A stretch of DNA of 64,000 nucleotides from Bradymonas sp963697525 (GCA_963697525.1 OY969087.1:3162001-3226000), one strand, 5' to 3'; positions 40,050-50,722 are shown, counted from the first letter of the stretch. Program-made: numbers and translations. The notes: generated by a model from the letters alone, not told the origin.

Positions 40050-41429
40050 CTAGGTTTCCATACCGACGGTCTCGAGGCCGTAATCCTTGATCTTGTAGAG
40101 CAGCGCGCGGTGGCTGATCTCGAGAATTTTGGCGGCGTTGGTGCGATTGCCGCCGGTCTTTTCGAGGGCTCGCCGGATGAGGATGCGCTCGAGGGCGGTG
40201 CTCATCTTCTTGATCGACAGCTCGTCGCTGCTGAACAGTTGTTTGAGCTCGTCGTTGCTGTCGAGGATGCGCTCGGGCAGCACGGATTCGTCGATCTGAG
40301 GGCCATTGGCCAGTACCACGCCGCGCTCGATGCAGTTTTGTAGCTCACGCACGTTGCCCGGCCAGTGGTAGTCGAGCATGATCTTCATGGCCTCGGGGTC
40401 GACGCCGGCCACCGACGTGCCCAGGCGGCGGTTTTGATTGGCGATGAAGTGATCGACGAGCAGCTTGACGTCTTCGGCGCGCTCGCGCAGTGGCGGCAGG
40501 TGGATGTTGATCACGTTGAGGCGGTAATAGAGGTCCTCACGGAACAATCCCTCGTCGACGCGCTCGCCGAGGTCGTGCAGGCTGGCGGCGATGATGCGCA
40601 CGTCGACGGGGATATTCTTGGTGCCGCCGACGCGGCGGATTTCGCCCTCCTGGAGCACCCGCAACAGCTTGACCTGCAGGTTCATGGGCAGCTCGGCGAT
40701 CTCGTCGAGGAAGAGCGTGCCGAGGTGGGCCGCCTCGAAGAGGCCGCGTTTGTCCTGGGTGGCGTCGGTGAACGAGCCGCGCACGTGGCCGAAGAGCTCG
40801 CTCTCGAGCAGGTTTTCGGGGATGGCGCCGCAGTTGATGGGCACCCAGGGGGCGTCGGCGCGCGGCGACAGGTTGTGGATGGCGCGGGCGACGAGCTCCT
40901 TGCCGGTGCCGGACTCGCCGGTCAAAAGCACGGTGGACTTGTAGCCGGCGACCTTGGCGACGGTCTGGTAGACCTGCTGCATGGGGCCGGACTCGCCGAT
41001 GATGCCCTGGAAGCCACCGCCGGCGTGGAAGCCGCGCAAGGCCTCGTTTTCGCGCTTGAGCTGCAGGCGCTCTTCGGCCTTGGCCAGGGTCAGCAGGATC
41101 TCGTCTTTTTTGAACGGCTTGTCGATGTAGTCGTAGGCGCCGCGCTTGAGGGCGTTGATGGCCATCTCGCGGTTGCCAAACGCGCTCATGGCGATGGTCG
41201 TGGTGGCCAGGTTGCGCGAGACGATTTCGTCGATGAGCTGCAACCCGTCCATCTTGGGCATGCGCACGTCGCACAGGGTCAGGTCGAACTCGTGCGCGAG
41301 CAACTCCTTGAGGCCCTCCTCACCGTCGCCGACCGTGCGCACCTCGTAGCCCTCCTTGTCGAGCAGCACCGACAACATGTGCCGGATGCTCTCCTCGTCG
41401 TCGACCACAAGTATGCGCAGCTTGTCCAT
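40050..41429 (-). CDS. NtrC-family sigma54-dependent response regulator
   Basis: 459 aa in three domains. Receiver 1-120 (LVVDDEESIR, phosphoacceptor Asp in LCDVRMPKMDG, lysine in DKPFKK). AAA+ 140-375: Walker A GESGTGKELVARAIH, the sigma54-contact loop reads GSFTDA in place of GAFTGA, Walker B GTLFLDEIAELP, then FREDLYYRLNVINIHLPPLRERAEDV and HWPGNVRELQNCIERGVVL. Fis-type HTH at the end (RTNAAKILEISHRALLYKIKDYGL). It should bind enhancer sites and drive sigma54 RNA polymerase. No kinase adjoins it; the nearest is at 46064. Two sigma54-type promoters occur at 53578 and 57175. Confidence 0.93.
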   Translation of the reverse strand: MDKLRILVVDDEESIRHMLSVLLDKEGYEVRTVGDGEEGLKELLAHEFDLTLCDVRMPKMDGLQLIDEIVSRNLATTTIAMSAFGNREMAINALKRGAYDYIDKPFKKDEILLTLAKAEERLQLKRENEALRGFHAGGGFQGIIGESGPMQQVYQTVAKVAGYKSTVLLTGESGTGKELVARAIHNLSPRADAPWVPINCGAIPENLLESELFGHVRGSFTDATQDKRGLFEAAHLGTLFLDEIAELPMNLQVKLLRVLQEGEIRRVGGTKNIPVDVRIIAASLHDLGERVDEGLFREDLYYRLNVINIHLPPLRERAEDVKLLVDHFIANQNRRLGTSVAGVDPEAMKIMLDYHWPGNVRELQNCIERGVVLANGPQIDESVLPERILDSNDELKQLFSSDELSIKKMSTALERILIRRALEKTGGNRTNAAKILEISHRALLYKIKDYGLETVGMET

Positions 41430-41813
41430 AGGTACGGCTCGAAAGACACGTCAATATCGTGAGGGAGATGGTACCAACTCCATGTTCCGCCATCGCCCCG
41501 CGCGCGTCAATCATCCACGACGCTCCCTCCCCCCCGAAACGGTGCCATGCACCCTTACGAACGGCCATTCATGCGCCTGCGAGGCGGGTTGACGAGGTGA
41601 TCTGCTGATGGTTCGAGCCTCGTCAGCACGCTTCGAGCGTGCTTTGTCGCCAAACCGGCGAAGCTGGCTTCATGACCCAGAGATTTTGGCGGGGATTTCG
41701 GCGTGCAGGGCGCGCCTCGCGGTGCGGAGGGCGCACCGATGCGCTCGCCGGTGGAGTCGGCGTTTGAGGTAGGAATCGAGGCTGGGATACAGCGGAACGT
41801 GGCGGCGCGGGCC
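41430..41813. other. Intergenic region with hairpins and a palindrome
   Basis: 384 bp. Holds the 13-bp palindrome at 41541, an inverted repeat GACGAGG...CCTCGTC (41591-41597/41618-41624) and directly after it the hairpin AGCACGC-ttcga-GCGTGCT (41625-41643). Small frames here have no coding support. Confidence 0.5.
41541..41559 (+). repeat. RAYT-flanking palindrome, left copy
   Basis: GGTGC-CAT-GCACC followed by CTTACG. The right copy (42935) is GGTGC-ATG-GCACC followed by TTTACG. Same hairpin stem and same tail orientation, central triplet inverted. Confidence 0.7.
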
Positions 41814-42770
41814 TCAGCCCTCGGCGCTCAGGTCGGCAAACGGCGCCGGCACAGGCGGTGCGCCGATACACCGGGTGTGCCCCGGCGGGATGGTGCCGTA
41901 GGGAAAGCTGATATTGGTCTCGCCGTCGCGCCAGCGGCCGCTGGCCTTCTTGTAGGCGTCCATCGTCTCGTACAGTTGCTCTCGGTAAGCCTTGCGCTCC
42001 TGCGCACTGCTGCAGTGGCACAGCGGGCGGGGCGACTTCTTGGGGTCGTTGGGTCGGTCCCACCACTTCGTGGCCAAGATCTTACGCGGCCCCATACACT
42101 TGTCTTGCCTGTCGGCGCGCTCCTTTTGAAGCTTCGTCGCCGTCGGCTCGATATGCTCGCAGACCTTTTGCTGGGCCTGCTTTGGTGGGAGGTCCTTGAA
42201 GGTCGGCAGGGTCGTAAGCTCGAGTTCGAACTCCTTGTAGGCCTTCTCTTCGGGGGTGTTCTCGTCTTTGCGGCGAAGCCTGCGAAGCTCGTCGCGGTCG
42301 AGCCACTTTCCGACCATGGGCTCGGCGGTGGCGTGGAAGTCCCAGGAGCTAACCCCCGGCCAGTGCTTGATGTGGCGCACCAGGTCGTCGTTGCAGGGGT
42401 TGTTGAGGGTGTAGTCGAGCTTGTCCAGGAGCGCCTCCTCGTCGAGGATGGGCTCGGCGCTGAAGCGGCGCGAGAAGAACTTGCCGTTGCGACTGCGCAG
42501 GCGGTTGATCTCGCGGGCGATGTCCGCCTGAAAGTCGCGCATGAACTCGCTCATATTCATGAACGGGGCCTTAACGAGCATGTGGAAGTGGTTGCTCATG
42601 AAGACAAACGCGAACAGCTGGACGTGGTGGATGGCCACGGCGCGGGCCAGACAGCCCAGGATGATGCGGTTGACCTCCTCGCCGGGGGCCATCAAAAAGC
42701 AGCGCTGAAAGCAGGAGTTGGTCACAAAGTAGATGGTGTCTTTGTCGAAGGTGCGGATTTTGCGTCCCAT
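41814..42770 (-). mobile_element. REP-associated tyrosine transposase (RAYT), Y1/IS200-like
   Basis: 318 aa from the ATG at 42770, with GGGAG 7 nt upstream. Y1-transposase fold: TIYFVTNSCFQRCFLM, the HUH-type metal site in FAFVFMSNHFHMLVKAP, and the catalytic Tyr region LDKLDYTLNNPCNDDLV, then GVSSWDFH. A ~120-residue C-terminal extension (EKAYKEFELELTT...CIGAPP) is unusual for IS200 but common in larger RAYTs. RAYTs are single-copy domesticated transposases thought to move or maintain REP palindromes. The gene is bracketed by a pair of 13-bp palindromes (41541 and 42935). Confidence 0.85.
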
Positions 42771-43074
42771 GGTGGTGCTCCCGAATGAGGCGAAGTGATC
42801 GAAGAAGGCCCTCATAAGGGTTTTCGGCAAAAGGGGGCGAATCGTTGCGTACTTTCTTGAAAAAAGTGGGGCGGGAGGGGGAGGCGCCGGGTGGGCAGAA
42901 CGGGCGCACAGGCGCATGAGACGGGGCTCGTCAAGGTGCATGGCACCTTTACGGGGTGGGGCAGGGAGCGTGGCGCGTGGGTGTTGCTCGCAATTGGTGG
43001 ACCGATCGGTTAGTGTCGCCATGTTGAGCAAAACCGACAGATTGCGTGTGAAGTGTGCCGCGTGGAGGGCGATT
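42771..43074. other. Intergenic region between RAYT and acylase
   Basis: 304 bp of divergent upstream DNA. Contains the right palindrome copy (42935-42953). No clear promoter hexamers found. Confidence 0.45.
42935..42953 (+). repeat. RAYT-flanking palindrome, right copy
   Basis: GGTGC-ATG-GCACC then TTTACG; partner of the element at 41541-41559. Confidence 0.7.
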
Positions 43075-46000
43075 ATGAGAGCACGTGCGTTGCGTCTCCT
43101 GGGGTTGTGGGCGGTGGTGGTCGCGGTGGGATGTTCCAACGGCAGCGGTGGGACGGGGCGTCAGGCCGGTCACGATACCGGACCGCGGGGCGATGCCGGT
43201 GTCGATGCCGCCGTCGACGCTGCCGCGGACGTGGCCGACACGGCGCCCGACGCCGGGGTCGACCGCGCCGACATCGACGCCCAGCTTCGCCGCCCGGTGA
43301 CCGTCATCACCGATAAGTTCGGCATGCGCCACATCTTCGCCACGTCCCTCGAGGACCTGTTCTTCATGAACGGGTATATGTACGCGACCGACCGGTTCAT
43401 CCAGATGGAGTTCTACCGGCGCGTCGCCACGGGCACGCTCTCCGAGTTGTTCGGCACTTTGTCCAACAGCGCCGTCAAGACAGACGTCCTCATGCGTACC
43501 CTCGGGCTGAAGCGCAGCGCCAAGAAGTACATCGCCGAGCACTACGACCCCAACGACGAGACCTACCAGGCCATCGACGCCTACTGCGCCGGGGTCAACG
43601 CCTTCATCGCCAAGTACCGCCACGGCGAAGTCAGCCTGCCCGGCACCATGGCCCATATCATGCCGCCGTCGTCCGTGCGCGACTGGGAGCCCAGTGACGT
43701 CTTGGCCGTCGGCCGACTGCTGGCGGTGCAGTTGACCTACACCGCGCCCACCTGGATCAAGGCCCACGCCGTGCGCCAGTCCATCCTGGATACCTTCAAG
43801 GCCGACGCCGCCGACCCCAAGCTGGCCGCGCGCCACGGCTTTTTGGCCGACGTCATGCGCACAGCCCCCGCCTCGACGACCACCCAGATCGACGGGTTTC
43901 CCACCGATGGCAAGAAAGCGATCCACCTTCCCGCCGCCTCCTTCCCACCGGCGCCCACGGTCTCCAAGGACGTCCTCCAACACGCCATGGCCCTGCACCA
44001 ACCCCTCGACATCCCCGGCATGGCCCCGCTGGACATCTTCGGCGTCCGCGACGCCTTCAAGCGGGGCAGCAACGACTGGGTGCTCTCCGGCGACCGCACC
44101 GCCAGCGGCTACCCCAACGTCGCCAACGACCCCCACCTGGGGCTGTCGCTGCCGACGATCTTCTACCCCATCCAGCTCGACCTCGACCACGACATCGACG
44201 GGCGCAAGCCCCTACACCTGGTCGGCGCCGGCATCCTGGGCGTGCCCGGCATCGTCGTCGGGCGCACCGACAAGGTCGCCTGGGGCACGACCGTCGGCTT
44301 CTACGACTACGTCGACGTCTACGACGAACATATCACCGGCCATTCCGACGACGCCCAGGCGCCTACGGTGGCCTTCAAAGGCAACCAGGTGCCCGTCGAC
44401 CGCATCCACGAGACCATCAACATCGGCACCTTCGGCCACGTCACCGACCACACCGACCTGACCCTCGAGGTCGTGCCCCACCACGGCCCCATCCTGCCGA
44501 CGGTGGTGGACGGAAAGCCCGTTGCCCGCACCTCCAACGAGGCGCTGTCCATCAAATGGGTGGGCCTGAAGGCCGACAATGATTTCAAATTTCTGATGGG
44601 GCTGTGGCGCGCCAAGACCCCCGCCGACGTCGAGCAGGCACTCGATTACTACACCGTCGGCTCGAGCAACTTCGTCTTCGGCTTTACCTCCGGTGACATC
44701 TTTTACTCCGGCCAGTCGCATATCCCGGTGCGCGAGCCCGGCGCGCTGACCTACGACCCCGTCGACAACCCCACGGGCAACGCCCCCATCTTCATCCTGC
44801 CCGGCGACGGCAGCGCCGAGTGGGACGGCTTTTTGCCCGACGAGGACATCCCCCACGCCTACAACCCCCAGAAGGGCTATATCGTCACCGCCAACAACGA
44901 CCAGGTGGGCACCACCCTGGACAACAACCCGTTCAACGATGCGCATTATCTGGGCGGGTTTTACGACCTCGGTCTGCGCGCCGAGCGCATCACCGAGCGA
45001 CTGACCAATGCCACCGGCGAACGCCCCGCCGGCCAGAAGTTGACCCTGGCCGAGCAAACCGCCATCCAAAACGACGGCTACGACAAGGTCGCCGAGCACG
45101 TCGTGCCCCATATGGTCGCGGCCATCGACCGCGCGCTGGATACGACCATCGATGCCAGCCAGGACCCCGAATTGAAGGCGCTGCGCGACGAGATTTCCGG
45201 GCGCGAGGCCGACCTCAGCACCCTGCGCGACCTGCTCGACGGCTGGGATTACCAGTCCCCGGCCACCCGCCAGCCCACCGGCGACGATGTCCAGCGCAGC
45301 GCCGCCGCCAGCCTGTTCAACGCCGCCATGGTCTACCTGCTGCGCGACGTGTACGGCGACGAACTCGGCCAGTTGGGCTACTACCACAACCACCACTTCT
45401 CGATCCCCTCGCCCGACCAGATCTTGACGCGCTCGCTCATCTACCTGCTCGACGACGCCCAGCACGCTCAGACCTACGACGCCGCCACCGGCGACTCCAC
45501 GGTCTTCGACGACCTGAGCAGCGACCTGACCGAGACCCGACTGACCATGCTCGTACGCGCCGTGCTCGCCGCGCGAGACCGCCTGGCCAGCGGCGCCGCC
45601 CTGGCCAGCGTGTGGGGCCAGGACATCCCCTCGCCGGGCTCGGGCGACCCCAGCACGTGGGTGTGGGGCAAGATGCACGGGCTGAGGCTCGACAGCCTCG
45701 TGCCCGCGTCGACCTCCAATTTCCGCCGCCCCTCGCCCGACCGCGGGCTGCCGTTTTACGAGCGCTCCGGCGGCGAGTTCGCCGTCAGCCCCTGCGACCA
45801 CGGCTACGACGACTTCAACTTTACGTGCACCGGCGGCTCGTCGCTGCGCATGATCCACGACATGACCCCGGACGGGCCGGTCACCTACAATGTGGTCCCC
45901 GGCGGCTACTCCTCCGACCCCTCCAGCCCGTCCTACGACAGCGAGGTCGAGCGGTGGAACCGCGCCCAGCCGCGCAAGCTCGAGGACGACCGAATCCAAG

Positions 46001-46158
46001 TTGGAGGCCGACGCCGCCGACGTGAGCGTCTACGGGCAGAATTGACGACAGACCTGATGGAAATCAGTTGGCGCGGGGACGCGCGAATACAAGCGCGAAG
46101 GTCGAGCCCTCGCCGGGCGTGCTCTCCAGGCGGATATCGCCGCCCATGCGCCGCATGA
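43075..46158 (+). CDS. Penicillin-acylase-family lipoprotein, probable 3' frameshift
   Basis: ATG at 43075 with GGAGG 6 nt upstream. Signal MRARALRLLGLWAVVVAVGC (lipobox VAVGC), Asp/Ala linker, then an Ntn-hydrolase of the penicillin acylase/AHL-acylase class: RPVTVITDKFGMRHIFA, the autoprocessing site RGSNDWVLSG with Ser as N-terminal nucleophile, NDPHLGLSLPTIFYPIQL, and RRPSPDRGLPFYERSGGEF near the end. The open frame gives 1,027 aa, but the last ~50 residues are Arg-rich and overlap the convergent kinase gene by 95 bp. Deleting one base near 46000 gives LEADAADVSVYGQN and a stop at 46045 (989 aa), clear of that gene. Likely cleaves amide bonds in the envelope; substrate unknown. Confidence 0.85.
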   Translation: MRARALRLLGLWAVVVAVGCSNGSGGTGRQAGHDTGPRGDAGVDAAVDAAADVADTAPDAGVDRADIDAQLRRPVTVITDKFGMRHIFATSLEDLFFMNGYMYATDRFIQMEFYRRVATGTLSELFGTLSNSAVKTDVLMRTLGLKRSAKKYIAEHYDPNDETYQAIDAYCAGVNAFIAKYRHGEVSLPGTMAHIMPPSSVRDWEPSDVLAVGRLLAVQLTYTAPTWIKAHAVRQSILDTFKADAADPKLAARHGFLADVMRTAPASTTTQIDGFPTDGKKAIHLPAASFPPAPTVSKDVLQHAMALHQPLDIPGMAPLDIFGVRDAFKRGSNDWVLSGDRTASGYPNVANDPHLGLSLPTIFYPIQLDLDHDIDGRKPLHLVGAGILGVPGIVVGRTDKVAWGTTVGFYDYVDVYDEHITGHSDDAQAPTVAFKGNQVPVDRIHETINIGTFGHVTDHTDLTLEVVPHHGPILPTVVDGKPVARTSNEALSIKWVGLKADNDFKFLMGLWRAKTPADVEQALDYYTVGSSNFVFGFTSGDIFYSGQSHIPVREPGALTYDPVDNPTGNAPIFILPGDGSAEWDGFLPDEDIPHAYNPQKGYIVTANNDQVGTTLDNNPFNDAHYLGGFYDLGLRAERITERLTNATGERPAGQKLTLAEQTAIQNDGYDKVAEHVVPHMVAAIDRALDTTIDASQDPELKALRDEISGREADLSTLRDLLDGWDYQSPATRQPTGDDVQRSAAASLFNAAMVYLLRDVYGDELGQLGYYHNHHFSIPSPDQILTRSLIYLLDDAQHAQTYDAATGDSTVFDDLSSDLTETRLTMLVRAVLAARDRLASGAALASVWGQDIPSPGSGDPSTWVWGKMHGLRLDSLVPASTSNFRRPSPDRGLPFYERSGGEFAVSPCDHGYDDFNFTCTGGSSLRMIHDMTPDGPVTYNVVPGGYSSDPSSPSYDSEVERWNRAQPRKLEDDRIQVGGRRRRRERLRAELTTDLMEISWRGDARIQARRSSPRRACSPGGYRRPCAA

Positions 46159-47548
46159 TCCGCAGGCAGATCGCCAGGCCCAGGCCGGTGCCCTCGCCGG
46201 GGTCTTTGGTGGTAAAGAAGGGGTCGAAGACGCGCGAGCGGGCCTCGGCGCAGATACCCGGCCCGTTGTCGCGCACGCGCAAGACGATCTCGTCGGCGCT
46301 GACCTGCGCGTCGATGTCGATGCGCGGCCCGTCGTCGACAGGCGTGTCGGTCTGCAACGCATCGACGGCGTTGATGAGCAGGTTGACCAGCACCTGGACA
46401 ACCTGGGAGCCGACCGCCTCTACCGACGGAAGGTCTTTGTCGAGGTCATTGGCGATCGCGATCGCCCGCGCTTTGGGCTGGGCGCGCACCAACTCCAGCG
46501 CCTCGGCGACGCATTGGGACAGGGCCAGCGGCTCCAGGATGGGCTCGGCGTCTTCGCGGCTGTAGTCGAGCAGGTTGCGGATGATCTGGCGGATGCGCTC
46601 GACCTCCCGCTGGCTTCGCTGGACCATATCCCGGTTGGTCTCGGCGTCGAGATCGCCCTCTTCGAGCAACTCCAGATAGCCCGAGATGGCCGCCAGCGGA
46701 TTGCCCACCTCGTGGGCCACGCCGGCGGCGAGGTGGCCGACGCTGGCGAGCTTCTCCGAGCGGATCAGCGAGTCCTGGGTGGCGCGAAGTTGTCGGTTGG
46801 CGAGGTCGAGCTCCTCGAGGCGGCGCTCGAGTTGTTCGCGACCTCGGCGAAGCTCGTCGAGCATCTGGTTGAATTGGTGGCCCACGAGGCCGAACTCGTT
46901 TTTGGGCAGCACGGTGATGGGGCTGGCGAGGTCGCCGCGCGCCGCCCGTTCGCTGGCCACGCCGATGGCGCGGATCGGTCGAACCACCAAGAAGGTAAGG
47001 AAGGCGTAGCCGATGACCAGGATGAACAGGGCGTCCAGGCCCAGGTAAAACAGCAGCATGCGCCGGGTGGCCGTGAGCTCGTCGTTGATCGGCGCGAGCG
47101 AGCTGATGGCCACGGCCGCGCGCCCACCGTCGCCGATGGGGGCCAGGGCAACCTCGTGGGGCGTCCCTCGCCAGGCGACGCGAAAGTGGGCGGGGCGTTT
47201 GCGACCGGCCGCCGCCGAGATCCGGTGCGCCAGCGCCGGGGGCATCGGCCCGCTTCCCTCGACGCCGTCCGTGCCGGCCACGCCCGCCCAGGTGAGCTTT
47301 TCGGTGTCGACGAGCTGTCGGCCGAGGTCGGCCGGCGCCATGTGATGGTCGGACACGCCCCGGGCGAGCAGGCGCGCCTGGTTCTGGGTGCTGTCGACGA
47401 CGGCGCGGTGCAACTGACGGCGCAGCACATGCAGCGAGAACGCTGCGATGAGGCCGAAGGCCGCCGCCACCAGCACGCAGAGCACCAGCAAGAGCTGGGC
47501 GCGCAACCCGCCGGGAAAGCCCCGGCGCCTGGTGGGTTGGCCGACCAT
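46064..47548 (-). CDS. Sensor histidine kinase (HAMP, HisKA)
   Basis: 494 aa; ATG at 47548 overlaps the upstream stop (TGATG). Two transmembrane helices (LLLVLCVLVAAAFGLIAAFSL and MLLFYLGLDALFILVIGYAFLTFLV) flank a ~120-residue periplasmic sensor. Then come HAMP (RPIRAIGVASERAARGDLASPI), a coiled coil, the H-box GVAHEVGNPLAAISGYLELL, N-box LVNLLINAVDAL, G1 VRDNGPGI, F-box FFTTKDPG and G2 GTGLGLAICLRIM. NtrB/ZraS-type kinases like this usually pair with NtrC-type regulators; the one at 40050 is the only candidate in view. Translational coupling to a prepilin peptidase is unusual. Confidence 0.93.
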   Translation of the reverse strand: MVGQPTRRRGFPGGLRAQLLLVLCVLVAAAFGLIAAFSLHVLRRQLHRAVVDSTQNQARLLARGVSDHHMAPADLGRQLVDTEKLTWAGVAGTDGVEGSGPMPPALAHRISAAAGRKRPAHFRVAWRGTPHEVALAPIGDGGRAAVAISSLAPINDELTATRRMLLFYLGLDALFILVIGYAFLTFLVVRPIRAIGVASERAARGDLASPITVLPKNEFGLVGHQFNQMLDELRRGREQLERRLEELDLANRQLRATQDSLIRSEKLASVGHLAAGVAHEVGNPLAAISGYLELLEEGDLDAETNRDMVQRSQREVERIRQIIRNLLDYSREDAEPILEPLALSQCVAEALELVRAQPKARAIAIANDLDKDLPSVEAVGSQVVQVLVNLLINAVDALQTDTPVDDGPRIDIDAQVSADEIVLRVRDNGPGICAEARSRVFDPFFTTKDPGEGTGLGLAICLRIMRRMGGDIRLESTPGEGSTFALVFARPRAN

Positions 47549-48648
47549 CACCAGGACCCGAATTGGTACAGGTAGCTCATCGACAACGCCGCGGGCAGCA
47601 GATTGCCCAAGAAGAGGTGCTCGAGCGCCGCCAGGGCGATAAACGGGCCGAAGGGAACCGCCAGGCCGCCGGCCGCAGGCGCGCCAGCTTGTGCGTCGGC
47701 GCCGTCGTCGGACGCCTCGACGCTCGCTGCGTCGGGCGCCTCGAGGTCGACGACGATGTCGGCGTCCATGTCAGCTCGCACAGGCGCGTCTGCGACCGGC
47801 GCCGCCTCGGCGTCGGCGCCTGCCGGCTCCTCGTCCTCGTCCTCCTCGAAGAGTTCGGCGCTGTTGCGCACCAGGCCGCCGCCAGCGAGCATGGCGATGC
47901 CCGCCGCGATCGTGCCCTGCAGGCTCGCCGCAAAGAACACGAAGATGACCGACGGCCACCCCAGCCACGCCCCCACCACGGCCATCAGGGTGACGTCCCC
48001 GCCGCCGATGCCGGCGACGCCGCGAATGGCAAAATAGCCGTAGAAGATGACCACGACCGCGCCGCCGCCGAGCACCAGCCCGATGACGCTCTCCCAGATG
48101 GTCACCGGCGGCCAAAACCCGCTGAGCGAACCCGGCCCCAGCAGAAAGTTGAACAGCAGCGGGGTCGCCACGCCCAGCACCATCCCCGGCAGCGTGAACC
48201 GGTGGGGGATGAGAAAGTGGTCGAGATCGACGAAGGTGATCACCACCATCAGGCAGACGAAGACGAAGTACAGCCCGAAGGGAAGCAGGTAATTGATCGC
48301 CGGGGTCTGCTCGAAGGTGGCCACGGTGGCGAAGGCGGGGTGGGCGATCTTGAACCACAGGGCGGCGGTGAGCACGCCGGTCAGCCCTTCGACCAGCGCG
48401 TAGCGCGCCGGGATGGGTGTCGCGCAGTTTCGGCACTTGCCCCGAAGCAGCACCGCCCACGAAAAGATCGGGATGTTGTCGTACCACCGGATGGGCTGCT
48501 CGCAGACCGGGCAGCGGCTGGGTGGGTGGACGATGGACAGGCCGGCGGGCACCCGATAGATGACCACGTTGAGGAAGCTCCCCACCACCGTGCCAAGGAC
48601 GAAGGCAAAGCCGGTGAAGATCCAGAAAATCGCGTCGAGAGAGTTCAT
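47548..48648 (-). CDS. pilD: Prepilin leader peptidase / N-methyltransferase (PilD-like)
   Basis: 366 aa from the ATG at 48648. N-terminal methylase part with four zinc-type cysteines (CPVCEQPIRWYDNIPIFSWAVLLRGKCRNC). Multiple hydrophobic segments. The aspartyl protease residues fall in FVDLDHFLIPHRFTLPGM and GIGGGDVTLMAVVGAWLGW (GxGD), as in family A24A. Processes and methylates type IV pilins or T2SS pseudopilins at the inner membrane. An acidic Ala/Asp-rich insert (~285-340) is an odd addition before the last helix. Confidence 0.93.
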   Translation of the reverse strand: MNSLDAIFWIFTGFAFVLGTVVGSFLNVVIYRVPAGLSIVHPPSRCPVCEQPIRWYDNIPIFSWAVLLRGKCRNCATPIPARYALVEGLTGVLTAALWFKIAHPAFATVATFEQTPAINYLLPFGLYFVFVCLMVVITFVDLDHFLIPHRFTLPGMVLGVATPLLFNFLLGPGSLSGFWPPVTIWESVIGLVLGGGAVVVIFYGYFAIRGVAGIGGGDVTLMAVVGAWLGWPSVIFVFFAASLQGTIAAGIAMLAGGGLVRNSAELFEEDEDEEPAGADAEAAPVADAPVRADMDADIVVDLEAPDAASVEASDDGADAQAGAPAAGGLAVPFGPFIALAALEHLFLGNLLPAALSMSYLYQFGSW

Positions 48649-48687
48649 CGGCAAGGCTGGCCGCAGGTGACGGCGTAACTGTCGGGC

Positions 48688-49233
48688 TCAGGAGGATGTT
48701 GTAGCACGGCGTTTCTTCTTGCGATAGCCGCGCCCGAGGATGAGCAGGTGCAGGCTGATGAGCCCGCCGCTGATCACGGTGGCCACGCCCGCCCAGTCGA
48801 GCCCGCCGACGTGGCCGCGCTGGACCAGCCCGGTCGCGTTGGCCACCAGTTGAGGCTGGGCGCGCTCCCAGCACAGCGCCGCCAAAAGCGCGCTCAGCCC
48901 GACAACGAGCAGAAAGGAAAAATATTTCAGGATGGTGCGCCGGTAGTGGTAGGCGACCCCGTAGATCCACTCCCAGAAGAACAGCATCATCCACGCCAGG
49001 GCGACCGGCGGCGCCGACCACTCCTTTGCGTCGATGGCGAAGTTGGCGGCGAGGCCGGCGCCGATGAAGCAGGCGATGTAGGCGGGGTAGGAGAGCCAGC
49101 GCAGATCGACCAGCCCCGGCAGCACGCGTTGGCGTGGAGCCGGCCGGTCGATCTCGTCGCTGCCGAGCACCACCCGCGGCAGCTCGACGGTGCCGCGCAG
49201 TGAGTGCTGCTCGTCTTCGTCACCCTTGGTCAA
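48688..49233 (-). CDS. Membrane protein, unknown, 181 aa
   Basis: TTG start at 49233 with AAGGG ~8 nt upstream; no ATG or GTG lies between it and the first helix. About four hydrophobic segments (YPAYIACFIGAGLAANFAI, PPVALAWMMLFFWEWIYGVAY, YFSFLLVVGLSALLAALCW, VATVISGGLISLHLLILG) and a basic C-terminus (RGYRKKKRR). Not recognised. It starts 13 nt after the asnS stop, so it is probably in one operon with it. Confidence 0.7.
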   Translation of the reverse strand: MTKGDEDEQHSLRGTVELPRVVLGSDEIDRPAPRQRVLPGLVDLRWLSYPAYIACFIGAGLAANFAIDAKEWSAPPVALAWMMLFFWEWIYGVAYHYRRTILKYFSFLLVVGLSALLAALCWERAQPQLVANATGLVQRGHVGGLDWAGVATVISGGLISLHLLILGRGYRKKKRRATTSS

Positions 49234-49246
49234 CCTTGGTCACCCT

Positions 49247-50548
<1,302 letters not shown>

Positions 50549-50722
50549 GGTCAAAGGCTCCTTCGAAACTGGGTTACTCCACATAGCACTTAGACAGCGC
50601 GACGATTAGCACGCCGGCCACGGGTGCTGCAAGATATGGTGGTCATCTCGGACTTGAGTCGGAGATTCCCCCCGTGCTACCCAAGCGCGGGCAGCACTGG
50701 GTCCACTTCTATGGGCTGTACG

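Noticed and set aside
44212..45999. 595-aa minus-strand frame across the acylase
   Set aside because: Composition is that of a shadow frame (Gly/Val/Ala-rich) opposite conserved acylase motifs.
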